Shown piece by piece: positions 9,498 to 20,169 of a stretch of DNA of 64,000 nucleotides. Under the pieces are notes generated by a model, which made no database searches, was not told the origin of the DNA, and saw nothing but the letters and a program-made list of their open reading frames with translations. The stretch spans positions 62,001 to 126,000 of the forward strand of contig CANTFK010000766.1 in assembly GCA_947646735.1 (NCBI GenBank). Direction: 5' to 3'. How positions within the stretch are numbered: the stretch's first letter is position 1; every line of letters begins with the position of its first letter. The stretch is from Peronospora farinosa. Its lineage: Eukaryota > Oomycota > Peronosporomycetes > Peronosporales > Peronosporaceae. A program made the translations under genes and the position numbers.

Positions 9498-11560
9498 TTA
9501 CAGAGAGTGCATACCGTAAACGTCAGCGACGACGTTGTTAAGAATGTCGGAAACGCTGACGTCGGAACAGGCCACAAGGATCAGGTCCTTTTCGATCGGT
9601 AAGAAGTATGGAAACGTCGTGCGATTCATCGAAATGTTACACAGCGTTGCGACTGTGATACGAGCAGCTTCAGGCTAGAAATGTAGAAACAAACATATGC
9701 GACGTTAGCGACAGATATGCACCGTTTCGACTTGGCTTAGCTGCACGTACCCTTCCGATACACGAGAGGAGCGATCCTGCTAGTCGCCGCATGCATGTTG
9801 GGTGTTGTGCCATTCGTAGCTTGGTAGCATCGTCGTAGTCTGACAAACGGAATAGCACCTCCAGTGCGGCATCACGCATTTCATGATCCAGTTGGCTTGC
9901 AACATCGTCAAACGCTACTGCATGAGTCGACGAAGTCGTGTGGCGAACGCCTTCGGGGCTTACGTACACCACGCCCATGCCGACACCTGACGGCAGTCCG
10001 TCATTCTCCCATGGTGCCGGCCACCTACTGTTGTCATCTCCGTCCGTCTCATCGTCTTCATCGTCAGAGTCTTCCGCATCCATTTCATAGTCTGCCTCCG
10101 TCGGAAATCCGTGTGCTGGCTGCTGCTGCCTTTTGTGCTTTGGCCCCCGGGGAAGAAATTCTCTGTCGCGAGCACCCTAGCAACGCTACCACGTAGTTAA
10201 GCAAAGCAGGATCTTGAAGAGCCTCACTTGATGAAAGATACTTCTTAATAGCGACGTCGCGGCATACGTTAGTAAGCAGTTCGCACGCACGTAGTACCAC
10301 TGACCGACGCTGCTGCTGGAGTTCGCGACCGACTAGGATACGGCGTAGCTCACGGAGAAGACATTCAAGCGGGAGCACACGTTCTTTCTTCCACAGCTGC
10401 GAACTCAACTGGTACTGTGGGTGCCATATTTCAAGCGAAACAGGCGGATGAAGTGCTAGGAAATCAATGCGCTTTGATATGGCGCACAAAGTGTCGAGCA
10501 CATGGTCGCCAATATTTACGGCAGCTCGAGATCGTCCTCCGCGGAAATTGCGCGCGTCGCTATTATTCACGTAACGCAGCGCCATAATAAGAAACACGGA
10601 CAATTCATCGTGCGCAGCAATAGGCTTTTCATTTGCGCCGACAATAGCCAAATTGCGCAGGATATTCAGCACCATTAGAGCAGTCGAGTCCAATAATTCC
10701 CGTTCACCGTCATCAACTCTCAAATTCAGCAACCTTCTGCGTGTCTCTTGTTCTTTTTCCACCACCTTTTCATCGGGCAGTAACTTGCAAAGCACTAACT
10801 GCCGATACAGTGCATCTAGTAATCCAGGAACATTATCCACCAGCAACTCATTCTCACGTGCCGTAGCGTTTGCATTAACCGTTGCAGTCGACAACACAGC
10901 AGCATTCTGCTGCTGCTGTGCAGCACCTCCTCCTGAAGCGTCTCCATATGACAGAATTGTCAATAAATTCAACGCTGACATCACTTGCTCTGGGATCTCC
11001 GAGTCCAGAGCCAGCACAATATTGTGCAGTGTACCAAGGTGAGTCTGAAGTTCTCTCTGTGTCTTGAATCTCTTACTAGCTCGTGGCAATGGAGTTCCAC
11101 TCACACCGCTCTGTGCATCTTGTAGATCTTGTATAGTAGCCAATGGGGCTTCCATCTCTCCTGTCTCCTCTTGAGCTCGACGTTTAGCAGGTAAAACACT
11201 CATCGTCATCGGGAGATCTCGTCCAAAGAGCTGTTTTTCCTCAAATGGACGTAAAATATGGTCATAATGAGCTGCTAATTGATACGGCATCATTCCTTTG
11301 ATATTCAATCCACCATGTCTAAGAATCTCGGTCCATTGTTGACGTTGAGAGACAATCGTAAAACCTCCACGTGCCACCACTTCTTCATACAATTTCAACC
11401 AATCAATAGCAGCCCCTGATGGACTTTTCGGCAGGTTTTGAAGGCGAGACACCTCCTGTCGACCTTCTAGAAACGTCACCCAATCTTGTAGAATATTCTC
11501 ACGTCCAGCATCACCTCGACACGTGAGCTGAAGAGCCAAGACCGCTTCCTTTGACGTCAT
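9498..11560 (-). CDS. ARID-domain chromatin protein, ARID2/RSC9-like
   Basis: The N-terminal 120 residues carry an ARID/BRIGHT DNA-binding domain: FLEGRQEV, ...WLKLYEEVVARGG, then a W and LAAHYDHILRPFE. A long alpha-helical, armadillo-like region follows, the layout of RSC9/ARID2 subunits of SWI/SNF-type remodellers. The main frame runs 11560-10085 and the second 10083 onward. A 76-bp intron (9675-9750, GTACGT...TCTAG) links to a last exon 9498-9674 ending ADVYGMHSL. Between the two main frames the reading shifts by one base around a C5G4 run at 10144-10151. Dropping one base there would join them smoothly, so this is either an assembly indel, a real frameshift or an unrecognised intron. It faces the Rab gene head-to-head. 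Confidence 0.75.
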
Positions 11561-11713
11561 TTTGTCCGAATAACCTCAATTTGATTTGATAAAATCAATC
11601 GAATATTCTTATTGGTTGAAAAGCTCAACTCGATGCAAGTTGAAGTTCAGGACGTCTCGTCTCAGATTCTTGGTCGGTCTCAGTCATAGAAAGTACGTGA
11701 CAAGGACCCAGAA
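11561..11713. promoter_or_regulatory. Bidirectional promoter with ATTGG box
   Basis: Only 153 bases separate the divergent start codons of the ARID gene and the Rab-like gene. The interval contains TTATTGGTTGAAAAG at about 11609-11623, an inverted CCAAT box. No TATA box is evident. Confidence 0.5.
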
Positions 11714-12790
11714 ATGAACGACTGCAGTGACGTTGCCACCATGTTTAGTTCCAAGCACTCAGCGCGTATTTTATTGCAACATCGTAGTAGTGTCAGTAGT
11801 GTTGATGGTGACACGGAAGCGCGCTCGTTATCTGATGTTGAAATTGATAGAGACTTGTCTTGCAAAAAAGACAAGTCTCTAATGCCTGGTGTAGCTTTAA
11901 ATCAACATGTTAACGTAGTGACAACTAGTTTAAGCCTTGAAGAAGTAGAACGACAACTTGCAGAACTTGATAATGCTCGAGTCATTACAAAGGAAGAGAT
12001 TAACGACATGTTGGCAGAACAATTAGATGAATTTGAAAGTAGTGATTCCGACGACAGTATTGATTCTTCATCGAGTGACGAGGGTGAGAAAGTGATTATG
12101 AAAGTATTGATCATTGGTAATGCACGTTGTGGAAAGACAAGCACGATTCGACGGTTTACAGAGGACGAGTTTCATGAGGAGTATGTGAGTACAATTGGAG
12201 CGGACTTTGTCGAGAAGATCATTCAGTATGACGATCAACTTAGTCTTAGCTTGCAACTTTGGGATATTGCTGGACAAGATCGATTTGCCAAGTTTACACG
12301 GGGATATTTCCGGGAAGCAAAAGGAGCTGTCATTGTTTGTGATATCACTCGAGCGAATACGCTCGATGCGGTGGTGAATTGGAAAAAAGAGATTGACACG
12401 TGCTGTAAGGACTTGAACCAAGGCACGGAGATACCTGTAGTGATGATTGCCAACAAGAGTGACTTGTTGATTGATCCCATGGGTGCGTTGGATCTTGGTG
12501 TGAGTATGCAAAAGTGTGTGGACAAGAACAACATTGTGGAGTGGTTCCGTGCGTCGGCAAAGAGTGGCGAGCACATTGACGATGCTTTTCGGTGTCTAAT
12601 AGACCGCATGGTGGAAAACCATCGCGCTGAGAAGGAAAAGGAAAAGGAAAAAGAGAAGGAGAAGGAAAAGATTGACGATGACACCGCGAAGAAAGAAGAA
12701 TCACCCGCACCCGAGATTATCCGGTTGTCCCGGATGCCACATCAGCACAGAGCTGTCAAGCAACATGGCGTTGCCTGTGACTGCAACTAG
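11714..12790 (+). CDS. Rab32-like small GTPase with long N-terminal extension
   Basis: A 358-residue protein. The GTPase domain starts at about residue 129 and shows the P-loop GNARCGKT, switch I threonine in YVSTIGADF, WDIAGQD as the G3 motif, NKSD as G4 and SAK as G5. IAGQ rather than TAGQ is typical of the Rab32/38 group, which works on lysosome-related, mitochondrial and autophagic membranes. The C-terminus is CDCN, with two cysteines that could be prenylated although not in a standard CXC end. The first 128 residues are acidic with short coiled-coil potential and are not part of the normal Rab fold. A lysine-glutamate repeat (KEKEKEKEKEKEKEK) separates the domain from the tail. Single exon. 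Confidence 0.85.
   Translation: MNDCSDVATMFSSKHSARILLQHRSSVSSVDGDTEARSLSDVEIDRDLSCKKDKSLMPGVALNQHVNVVTTSLSLEEVERQLAELDNARVITKEEINDMLAEQLDEFESSDSDDSIDSSSSDEGEKVIMKVLIIGNARCGKTSTIRRFTEDEFHEEYVSTIGADFVEKIIQYDDQLSLSLQLWDIAGQDRFAKFTRGYFREAKGAVIVCDITRANTLDAVVNWKKEIDTCCKDLNQGTEIPVVMIANKSDLLIDPMGALDLGVSMQKCVDKNNIVEWFRASAKSGEHIDDAFRCLIDRMVENHRAEKEKEKEKEKEKEKIDDDTAKKEESPAPEIIRLSRMPHQHRAVKQHGVACDCN
11849..11880. repeat. 13-bp perfect inverted repeat inside the Rab gene
   Basis: AGAGACTTGTCTT at 11849-11861 and its exact reverse complement at 11868-11880 flank a six-base loop. It lies in coding sequence for the N-terminal extension and would form a strong hairpin in the mRNA. Confidence 0.85.
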
Positions 12791-13020
12791 AGACGACGTC
12801 GACTATTGTAATCGTCTCTTTTTTATGCTGACCAAGTAGGAGCGACTCGTAAAGATACTCACAGGTTGATACCGTTGCTTCACCCAAAATGCAGTCCCCA
12901 CCTTATTTGATTTCATAGCATTATCTAGCAGCACGACCAGATAATTCACTTTCGCGTGCTTACCGCATATGTCGCGTTTCCTTGTATACTACTTCTTTTA
13001 ATGCTTGGAGCATCACCCGT

Positions 13021-14193
13021 TTACGGTCGCGGGCGTTTGCGGCGCACCTCGGCAGCCAAAGTCGCCGTACTATGCAAAATTTCTTTGCCTTCGGACGGGC
13101 GCTCAACGAAGTATGGATCCAGGTCTACAGCAAAGCGTCGAATTTTCTGTGAGGCCTCGTCGATCTTCTCGTCTGTCGTAAGCGCAAAGATCTCAACGAG
13201 CAGTGCTTCAACTCGAAGATTTTCTAAGTCCACCAGGCGGTATTCGTCCTTTTCGTCTTCATTCTTCAACTAAACGGATGAGAACACACCAGAGCGAGTT
13301 TCATTAGATGTGTCACTAAGCCAATGCATTTTTCAACATCTCGTCCCTTACCGCTTTCATTCGCGTAGCTTCAATCGTAATTCCGTTGGAAAATTGCCAC
13401 CTCGTTCCAAGACGCATGTACCTGTAGCTGTGTCTGTCCTCATCCAGCAACATTTACACAGCGTAGGCTCGGTGAAAGGGAGAGGTCAATAAAATCCACA
13501 TTGTACTCTACCGAAAGCCGAGCGTGCCCAGGAAGGAGCGTACATTCTGCCCGACTGACACCGCAATCTGGCTGCGAAACGGAACGCCAAGAAGAGCACT
13601 GCCTCCATGCTCCGACATTTTCTTACGTTCCCAACGTCCAATGTACCTTAGTTCCCTGCCAAAAGTCACCAAAAAGCACCAACTCAGCGCGCTATCTACC
13701 ACTAAAATACCACGATAGAGCTCACCACTTCTGTCCTCCATCAGATGGCATTTCAACAGCTTCACCCTGAAAAGTTGTAGACCCTGAGAATACATGACGA
13801 GCTCGAATTTCGTAATGAGGTACGCCTTGGATATACTGCGGACACTTCTCATCAAAATTGTACACGTATTCTTTGTATGCAATGTCCTCCTGCAATAAGA
13901 TACAATTAATTAGTTAGTAGTTCATATTGATACATAGTAACGTCTATACAGATTACATTCCATGTACCTTCACTACGCTCTCGTCACAAAGACCTCCAAG
14001 GCGTTCGACAAAGGACGGAAAATGTTTAAAGTTCTAGGGTCAATTTTGACCCAAATACAACGATATTCAACCACAAAAATTTGTCAGCATCTTTTCCATC
14101 ATCTTCTACACAACATTTTTCCTATTATTTTGCACTAAGACCCACCACTTCCCCCTGTAAAACACACTCGAAACACTTGCCCGCTCTCGCCAT
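13021..14193 (-). CDS. MED18: Mediator subunit 18 (MED18), 6 exons
   Basis: Six exons read on the minus strand: 14193-14146, 14033-13968, 13889-13726, 13655-13512, 13427-13352 and 13269-13021, giving 248 residues. All introns are GT-AG and 70-112 bp. The product has the Med18 pattern: ECVLQGEV near the start, FVERLGGLCD, YEIRARHVF, KWELRYIGRWE, FLGTLGFRYRYMRLGTRW and a C-terminal helix LVDLENLRVEALLVEI. Med18 sits in the Mediator head module and contacts Med20 and RNA polymerase II. Recognised from memory of the human protein's layout; the first intron donor (GTGGGT) is the least certain boundary. It is divergent from uL23m with only 151 bases between starts. Confidence 0.78.
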
Positions 14194-14344
14194 TTTTATC
14201 CAAGTGTCTTCAAATGTTCAATAATCTTTTTGATTGGTTGAAATACTCTATCACATGAGTTGTAGAAACAAAAATATAAGCGGGAGCTCAGTCATTGGTT
14301 AAAAAGCAGCGGCCTGTGAGCCTTTGACTATTCTATTGACAAAA
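14194..14344. promoter_or_regulatory. Bidirectional promoter MED18/uL23m
   Basis: The 151-base divergent interval carries two ATTGGTT boxes, at about 14234 (GATTGGTTGAAATAC) and 14294 (CATTGGTTAAAAAG), spaced 60 bases apart. These are inverted CCAAT elements similar to that in the ARID/Rab promoter. Confidence 0.5.
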
Positions 14345-14689
14345 ATGGTATGGAACCGTATCAAGTTTCCTAATATGGCAGTGGCGTTTATGGGCAAGAA
14401 TGCACGTACACGACTACGTGAGAATCAATACGTCTTTCGTGTGGAACCACACTATACAAAGCATGAGATTAAGGAGTACTTGACTAAAGTATACGATCTA
14501 CCAGTGGTCAAAGTAAACACGATGAATTACGAAGGTGACGTTCATTAATAGCTACAGTATTGATGCTTTAGCATACAATTAACAAGTACTTATTGACAAT
14601 TGACAGGCAAGTTTAAGCGTGCATTTCGTGGTCGTTATGTGTACAAGGAAAAGGACTGGAAGAAAGCCATTGTGACCCTAAAGGCGTAG
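14345..14689 (+). CDS. MRPL23: Mitochondrial ribosomal protein uL23m (2 exons)
   Basis: Exons 14345-14534 and 14607-14689 (72-bp intron GTGACG...TGACAG) give 90 residues. The protein shows the uL23 fold signature: FRVEPHYTKHEIKEYLTKVY, LPVVKVNTMNYEGK across the splice site, then KRAFRGRYVYKEKDWKKAIV. uL23 sits at the polypeptide exit tunnel of the large subunit, and the short basic protein with AFMGKNARTRLREN upstream fits the mitochondrial form. The ATG at 14345 is used because upstream in-frame codons lack an ATG. Confidence 0.87.
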
Positions 14690-15110
14690 CTTAGGCACTA
14701 GCTTTAGAACATCTAAGAAGAGTCAGTAGATACAATAAACCTCTTGGTGCCTGGAGACGGAGCTGAGCTGTTGTTCGTCGCTTGATGTCATACGACTTGT
14801 TTGACTTATTGTTGAGGCGGAAACATCCTAATATTAACATGGTCATCAATGCAAACAAACACACACTCGACTGCTTGATGTAATACCTGGCGTACTAAAT
14901 GTACCGCGATCTCTTTAGAAAAATTACGCTCCTTGATGCAAAACCTATAGGACACCAAAGACAGCGTCGGCTACTGACAGCCTCAAGCATCAAGCGTCGA
15001 CGACAACAACCAACTCGTGGTAGATATCCAATAGACACTTCAGATTTTCTCAATGCCACGAATTAGTTGGCACTGTGTCAACGTCAAGCCTCCGGCTCCT
15101 TGCGTACTTC
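14690..15110. other. Intergenic between convergent genes
   Basis: About 420 bases between the uL23m stop and the NAC-beta stop. I see no gene or repeat here. Confidence 0.5.
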
Positions 15111-15593
15111 TTAATCTTGCTGACTAACGTCCTCAAAGTTGTCCACAAGATCCGGGACCTCGTCATCATCGTCGTCAGCAGCAGCGGCCTTGGCGGCCTT
15201 CTGAGCAGCCGTATACGACTCGGCAATTTGCTTCAGGTTAGCAAGATTGTCCGAGCCCAATTGGTTGATAATGCCCGGCAAAAGCTCCTGTAGCGACTTG
15301 GTCTGGTTGAAACCACTGACAGCAAACGTGTTGGATGCAATCGACGCTTGGACCTTTGGGCCCTGAAAATGAATAACCTGTCCATCAGCTTTAAAGAGGT
15401 TCACTTCTTCAACACCAGGAATTGGAGTGACGCCCAATTTCTTCAACGTCGCCCCCAACTTCTTGTCATCAGCCGTCGCGGTCTTGTGAGCAGCTTTATG
15501 TTTTCGGCGTACTGAACCTTTACCGCCCGTACGGACGTCACCAAACTTGGCCGCAAGGCGTTCACGCGCAAGAGTAATAGCAGCATCAGCCAT
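15111..15593 (-). CDS. BTF3: Nascent polypeptide-associated complex beta / BTF3
   Basis: A 160-residue protein that binds the ribosome with NAC-alpha and shields nascent chains. The N-terminal basic ribosome-binding motif is [13 protein letters not shown]; yeast and human have RRKKK or similar at this place. The NAC domain follows at about 42-105: [40 protein letters not shown] and NTFAVSG. The C-terminus is alanine-rich then acidic ([15 protein letters not shown]), as in BTF3 homologues. Single exon, ATG complement at 15591-15593. Confidence 0.95.
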   Translation of the reverse strand: MADAAITLARERLAAKFGDVRTGGKGSVRRKHKAAHKTATADDKKLGATLKKLGVTPIPGVEEVNLFKADGQVIHFQGPKVQASIASNTFAVSGFNQTKSLQELLPGIINQLGSDNLANLKQIAESYTAAQKAAKAAAADDDDDEVPDLVDNFEDVSQQD

Positions 15594-16131
15594 ATTTCTA
15601 CATATATATCAATTATTAAGTTAAACAGATAGCAAATAAGGTTAAAACTTAGCATTTTAGCCATTTATCTCCCTAGCCAAGGAGAGATTCATGAAAGTAA
15701 CAGCAGCATGGTTTGTATAAAAGAAGCCAAATACTGCTAGAATTTCATGTAACAATCCTGTAACTAAAGAGAAAGAGAATTGCATGGATGTATAGCAGCC
15801 ATGAACGTAAGAACGCACCTTTACAGTAAAAAACTGGAGTAAGTTCGTAGACCAGGCAAAAAGTGAGAAGACTTTGTGGTTGTGAAGAAGCTAATTCGTC
15901 GATTAAATCAGGGTGAGAAGTGCGATATACCTCTGATTTGTAAGCAACGAAGCGGTCGACAAGTAACTCCTTTTAACGTGTTTCAGCTGAGACGTTCTCA
16001 GCCAATGGATGAATATAAGACAGCGGATTGACTGAAATTATGTATAGTTTCTACCAATAGGACGGATTGCAGAAATACTGTCAAAATCAATCGACTTGGT
16101 ATATCGATTTTCACAAAACAGAGCAAACCCC
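15594..16131. promoter_or_regulatory. Divergent promoter region NAC-beta/RED
   Basis: A 538-base divergent interval. Two CCAAT boxes occur on the RED side: CAGCCAATGG at about 15998-16007 and CTACCAATAGG at 16051-16061, roughly 70-130 bases before the RED start codon. No gene is seen in the interval. Confidence 0.4.
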
Positions 16132-17587
16132 ATGGACCAAAATGACTTTCGGCAAATGCTAGCAAGTCGTAATAAGCCACATAGCAACAAGCACAGATAC
16201 GGAGGCAAGCGGAATTTAACAGATACAGACCTTGAAGATATCAAAAAGCTATCGGCAAAAAAAGCGAAGAAAAAGGGCAAGAAACCAAAGAATGCAGAGC
16301 TTTTCAATGAAGCTGAGATGGGGCATCATCTGCCTAAGAATTTGTATCGAGATCGAGCAGCCGAGCAACGCATAGGAGATACGGGCGATATGATTGATGC
16401 AAAAGAGTACAAGCATTTAGATACAGAGCAGAGCAAGTTCTTAGGTGGAGATATGGAACATACGCACTTGGTTAAGGGATTGGACTATGCTCTTTTGGCT
16501 CAATTGAAGCGAGAGAAGCAAAAGTTGATGAAGGAGAAGCCAAAAAAGGTAGAGAATAAAGATGTTGGAGCGCGAAAAGTGGAGACAATGAAGCCACGGG
16601 ATGGCAGACTTACGTTCAAGTCACGGATGGGGAGACTGGTGTATTTCCACGCGTGTCAGAGCACGCGGGAGACGATCAAATCGGTCAAGTCAGAGCTCTT
16701 TCTACCTGGTAGGATGTACTACACATTCAACTTGTCGACGACGGAGATGGAGAGTGTTCCTGTGAGTGTACAGAGGAGTAAAGAGGATTTCTTGGAACCA
16801 GATGATGTGGTTAGTGGAATCGTTGACGTGTCGCTGATTGAGCGAGTGCAGGAGCTGATGATCAATAAGAAGAAGAGCAAAAAGGTGCGGAAGAAGGAGG
16901 CTATGTGTCATCTTAATAATGGTAGAGAGAAGACGAGTGGCTACATCGGTGAAGAGCAGGATGTTAGAGATGAACCTATGGTTCAAGTCGACATTGGAGC
17001 TGCTGCTGTTGACGACGACGATGATATTTTTCCTGATGTGGGCGAGTACCTTCCGATGGATCAGCGTTTAGATGATAAACCACCTATAATACCGAAAAAG
17101 GAGATTGTCAAGCAGACAGGATACTTTTCAAACCTGAGCGCCTCCATTACTGAAAAGGAGGAAGCAGTTCGGAAGAAAGAGGAAGACGCAGAGCGTGCTT
17201 GGAAGAAAAGATTGGAGAAGGCGATGAAAAAGCAGAAAGAGATTGATCTAGAAAAGAAACGTAAAGCAAAGGAGGTCAAGATGACTGGTGAAGCGGACGA
17301 CTACGCAGAGTACCAGGGCATTAGTGCGCTGGTAGACAGCGACGACGAGGACGACGAAGAAACGGCAAGACGTCGCAAGGCAGCAGGACTTACTGACCGT
17401 AAAAAATCCGATTATGGTTCCGAAGAAAAAGCCCGTCGTAAACAGCAGAAGCTGAGCAGTAAGCTTGCGAATGACCTCGAGAAGATCAACAAGGTAAGAA
17501 ACTGCTTATGTACAATTATGGAGGTGAACTCTACTAATACCAATTTTTTGTCGTGATCAGATCATGGACGACAAAATGAAATCTTAA
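16132..17587 (+). CDS. RED: Spliceosome B-complex protein RED/IK (2 exons)
   Basis: Exons 16132-17493 and 17561-17587 (67-bp intron GTAAGA...TGATCAG) give 462 residues. RED with SMU1 helps B-complex spliceosome activation. The RED N-terminal domain is seen as LPKNLYRDRAAEQRIGD, then EYKHLDTEQSKFLGGD and THLVKGLDYALLAQLKRE. The C-terminal half is highly charged, ending in the short second exon encoding IMDDKMKS. The chosen ATG gives MDQNDFRQMLASR; an upstream in-frame TTG is not used. No RE/RD dipeptide repeat as long as in the human protein is present, so the oomycete form is shorter. It faces NAC-beta divergently. Confidence 0.9.
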
Positions 17588-17870
17588 GCTTTGTATATTA
17601 TTCTATCATTATAATTGTATCCTCATAGTCGTCTTGCTAAACAAGTTCATGCTGCAAAAAAAGAAGTTATAAATGTGTCAACTGTTCTTTACAAGGAGAA
17701 GAATAGTCTTGTCTTTGGGCCAGATATCCATCTGTATCTGATGCATGTAGCTTCAACTACGAGTATACAAACCTTAAGCTTATTTTCATCCCACTTCGAC
17801 GTTATTTTCGTATCCATTACGTGTCGACCACACAATCTTATTTGTGAAGCCATTATCATTCGTCAAGAAG

Positions 17871-18767
17871 ATGGCGAAAATGATGAAACTTTACGCTATG
17901 ATATCGCTGGCGACGACAATCTTAGCAGTCTGTACTTTAGCGGAAAAGAAAGAAGACGACGAGTTAATCTTGGGACTGCTTACTCCTAAATGTTTTGAGA
18001 CTTTTGTGACTCAGCACGACTTTACCAATGTCCAGTGTTTTAAAAGTATTATCAGTAAGATATTGAGCTATGGTATCATTATGGGCAGTTTGATCCTGAA
18101 ATTACCACAAATTCTCAAGATTTTAGCAGCTAAGGACGTTACGGGCCTTACACCGAGTGCTTTTTACATGGAAGCAGTGCTTTATTTGTCCAGTACCATC
18201 TACAATTTGTTACGTGGCTATCCATTGACCACGTGGGGTGAGAACCTGGTGATCCTGGCTCAAAACATTCTTCTAGTGCTGCTGTTATGGATGTTTTACA
18301 CGCCTAAAATCCCAGTATCGACTCGGTTTGGATTTGTGCTGGTATTTGCTGCTATGGCGATGGGAATGCTCTCCATCCCGGAAGAATTTCAGTGGCTGCT
18401 GGCATCAGCGGGGATTCCCGTGAGTATTGTCGCTCGTATTCCACAGGTACGGGAAATTTGTTGTTGTTGCAATTGGATAGTGGAGGGAACTGTAGAGAAC
18501 TCATAATGATGTGTACTGGTGATGCAGATCTTGTCCAACTTCAAACAGGGTCACACGGGTCAGTTGGCCCTTGTGACGTTAGTGCTTAACTTTGCTGGAT
18601 CAGTTGCGCGCTTGTTTACTACGATGCAGGAGACGGGTGACCCGGTGCAAGTTGTAGGCTTTGGTGTGGGTATCCTGCTTAATTGTACGCTCGTGGTCCA
18701 GGTGCTGATGTTCTGGGGAGCTACCAACAAGGCTCTTGTTCAGGCGTCCAAGAAGAAATCCCAGTAG
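17871..18767 (+). CDS. MPDU1: MPDU1/Lec35 PQ-loop protein (2 exons)
   Basis: Exons 17871-18446 and 18528-18767 (81-bp intron) give 271 residues. MPDU1 is an ER membrane protein required for using dolichol-phosphate mannose and glucose in N-glycan and GPI assembly. Two PQ-loop repeats are visible: KLPQILKILAAKDVTGLTP in the first and RIPQ|ILSNFKQGHTGQLALVT, split by the intron, in the second. Several further hydrophobic helices and a lysine-rich C-terminus KKKSQ, a likely ER-retention signal, fit the family. The N-terminal 30 residues are hydrophobic and may act as a signal anchor. ATG at 17871 chosen; an alternative ATG is four codons later. A decayed partial copy of its 3-prime end lies just downstream. 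Confidence 0.88.
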
Positions 18768-18937
18768 TAGCAATGTATGACGAGAGGCTGCTGCTTTGCC
18801 ATAATGCATCTAATTGTGCTGCTGAGAGTCAGATGATTGCCCAGCCAATTTTCGTTGTCTCTAGTGACCTTCTGCTTCTCTTACCAAGCACCACAAAGTA
18901 GCCAAGAGTATGTACCACTTGCTTTCTTCCTGATGAT

Positions 18938-19056
18938 GTTTACTAAACCGCAGTAGACGGGTGACACGGTACAGGTTGCTACTCCAGCTTAGTTATTCTA
19001 GTAAAACGGTATGCTCGTGCTTCAAAACCGTTTCCCTGGGCAACAAGGTGCTTCCT
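18938..19056 (+). pseudogene. Decayed duplicate of the MPDU1 3-prime end
   Basis: Sequence from about 18938 parallels the end of MPDU1 exon 2 (18615-18740): TTTACTAAACCGCAGTAGACGG against TTTACTACGATGCAGGAGACGG, then GGGTGACACGGTACAGGTTG against GGGTGACCCGGTGCAAGTTG, and later GCTCGTG and CCTGGGCAACAAGG-like blocks. Stops interrupt the frame. It is a tandem partial duplication that has decayed. Confidence 0.7.
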
Positions 19057-19121
19057 ACTGAAGATTGATGAAAAGCGAGAGATATCCGATGAACAGCGAG
19101 AGAGATCTGAATATCCGTAAT

Positions 19122-20169
19122 TCAAGCCGCCGCTTTCGTAGGTGTTGGTATGCTGTTCTGTACCAAGCCGTGCTGTTGACCGTCCTTCTCTTCAACACAT
19201 GCTTTACCCTGCGCACTTCCATTAGCCTGCTCTTCTTCTTTTTCCTCCGCCTCACGTCTCATCCTATCGATCTTTTGTTGTTGCATACTGATTCTTTTCT
19301 TGGGCTTGGGCTGATTAAAGATTCGAGGAAAATCTAACGTATTCAAGAACGTGATTGTCTTGGGTGCGTCCAATTTGCTATAATATCGCACCATTCTCCC
19401 TGTAAATGGCACTTTAGGTGCTACACTCTCTGCCTTCTTTTCTTCCTCCAGCTGCTCCAATCTCTGCAATGATTGCGTATTCTCTACCTCTGTCCTCACA
19501 GCTTCCGCCAACAATTGAGCCTGTGTCAATTGATTGCCCGTCTTTTCCACCGTCCCTTTCTTGTGTTTTGCAGCCACTTTTGCCGCGTCCTGTGACGCTC
19601 GTCGTCGTATTTCTGATGACATGGATGACTTTTGGGCCGTTGAAGACCTCCTTGTAGGCGCCACATATTGATAAAGTGACGTCAAAGAAGCAGTAGCTGC
19701 TCCTGGAACATTAAAACCTGTTGTTACAGTTTTCCGTTTGATTGGTCGAGATTGAACTGGCTCTTTGTATCGTCCTGAATTCACCGTGGAACGTTTACGT
19801 TTTATGGATTTTTCGTCTTCATCAACATCGTGTACGTCATCATCTGGAGCTTCTTCGTGGTCAAAATCTGAGTCGGCAATGTCTTCTTCCTCTATAGTAA
19901 CGATAAAACGTAGTGAATTAGTACTAAAACGTAGCAAGTTAGCATAACATTCTGTTAAGTACGAAAACACCTGCTTCAGTGGAATAATCCTCGTCTTCAC
20001 CGTCTTCCTGCCAAGCTGATTGCCCCCAGAATGATGCATCTGCTTCAAACTCCTCACCAATGAGCTTATGGATACGACTACCACGAGAACTGCGAGCTGG
20101 GAGTACTTTGCGAGTCTCTGTGTCGTCAGAAGGACTGGAACTGCGACGGCGAGGGCGACGGGATGGCAT
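19122..20169 (-). CDS. VPS72: VPS72/YL1, SWR1-complex subunit (2 exons)
   Basis: Exons 20169-19971 and 19891-19122 (79-bp intron) give 322 residues. YL1 is the H2A.Z-binding subunit of SWR1/SRCAP remodellers. The diagnostic N-terminal block is RSSRGSRIHKLIGEEFEADA, then FWGQSAWQEDGEDEDYSTEA and EEDIADSDFDHEE, the H2A.Z-binding segment, which spans the splice site. A lysine-rich region and a long helix follow. The C-terminal YL1_C motif appears as KTITFLNTLDFPRIFNQP, although the block is short. Start ATG encodes MPSRRPRRRSSS. It converges with MPDU1. Confidence 0.85.

Noticed and set aside
12235..12684. Minus-strand frame with FSFSFSFS
   Set aside because: It is the antisense shadow of the lysine-glutamate repeat in the Rab-like gene.
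16096..16131. Extended RED start from a TTG codon
   Set aside because: The first true ATG is at 16132, giving a normal RED N-terminus.
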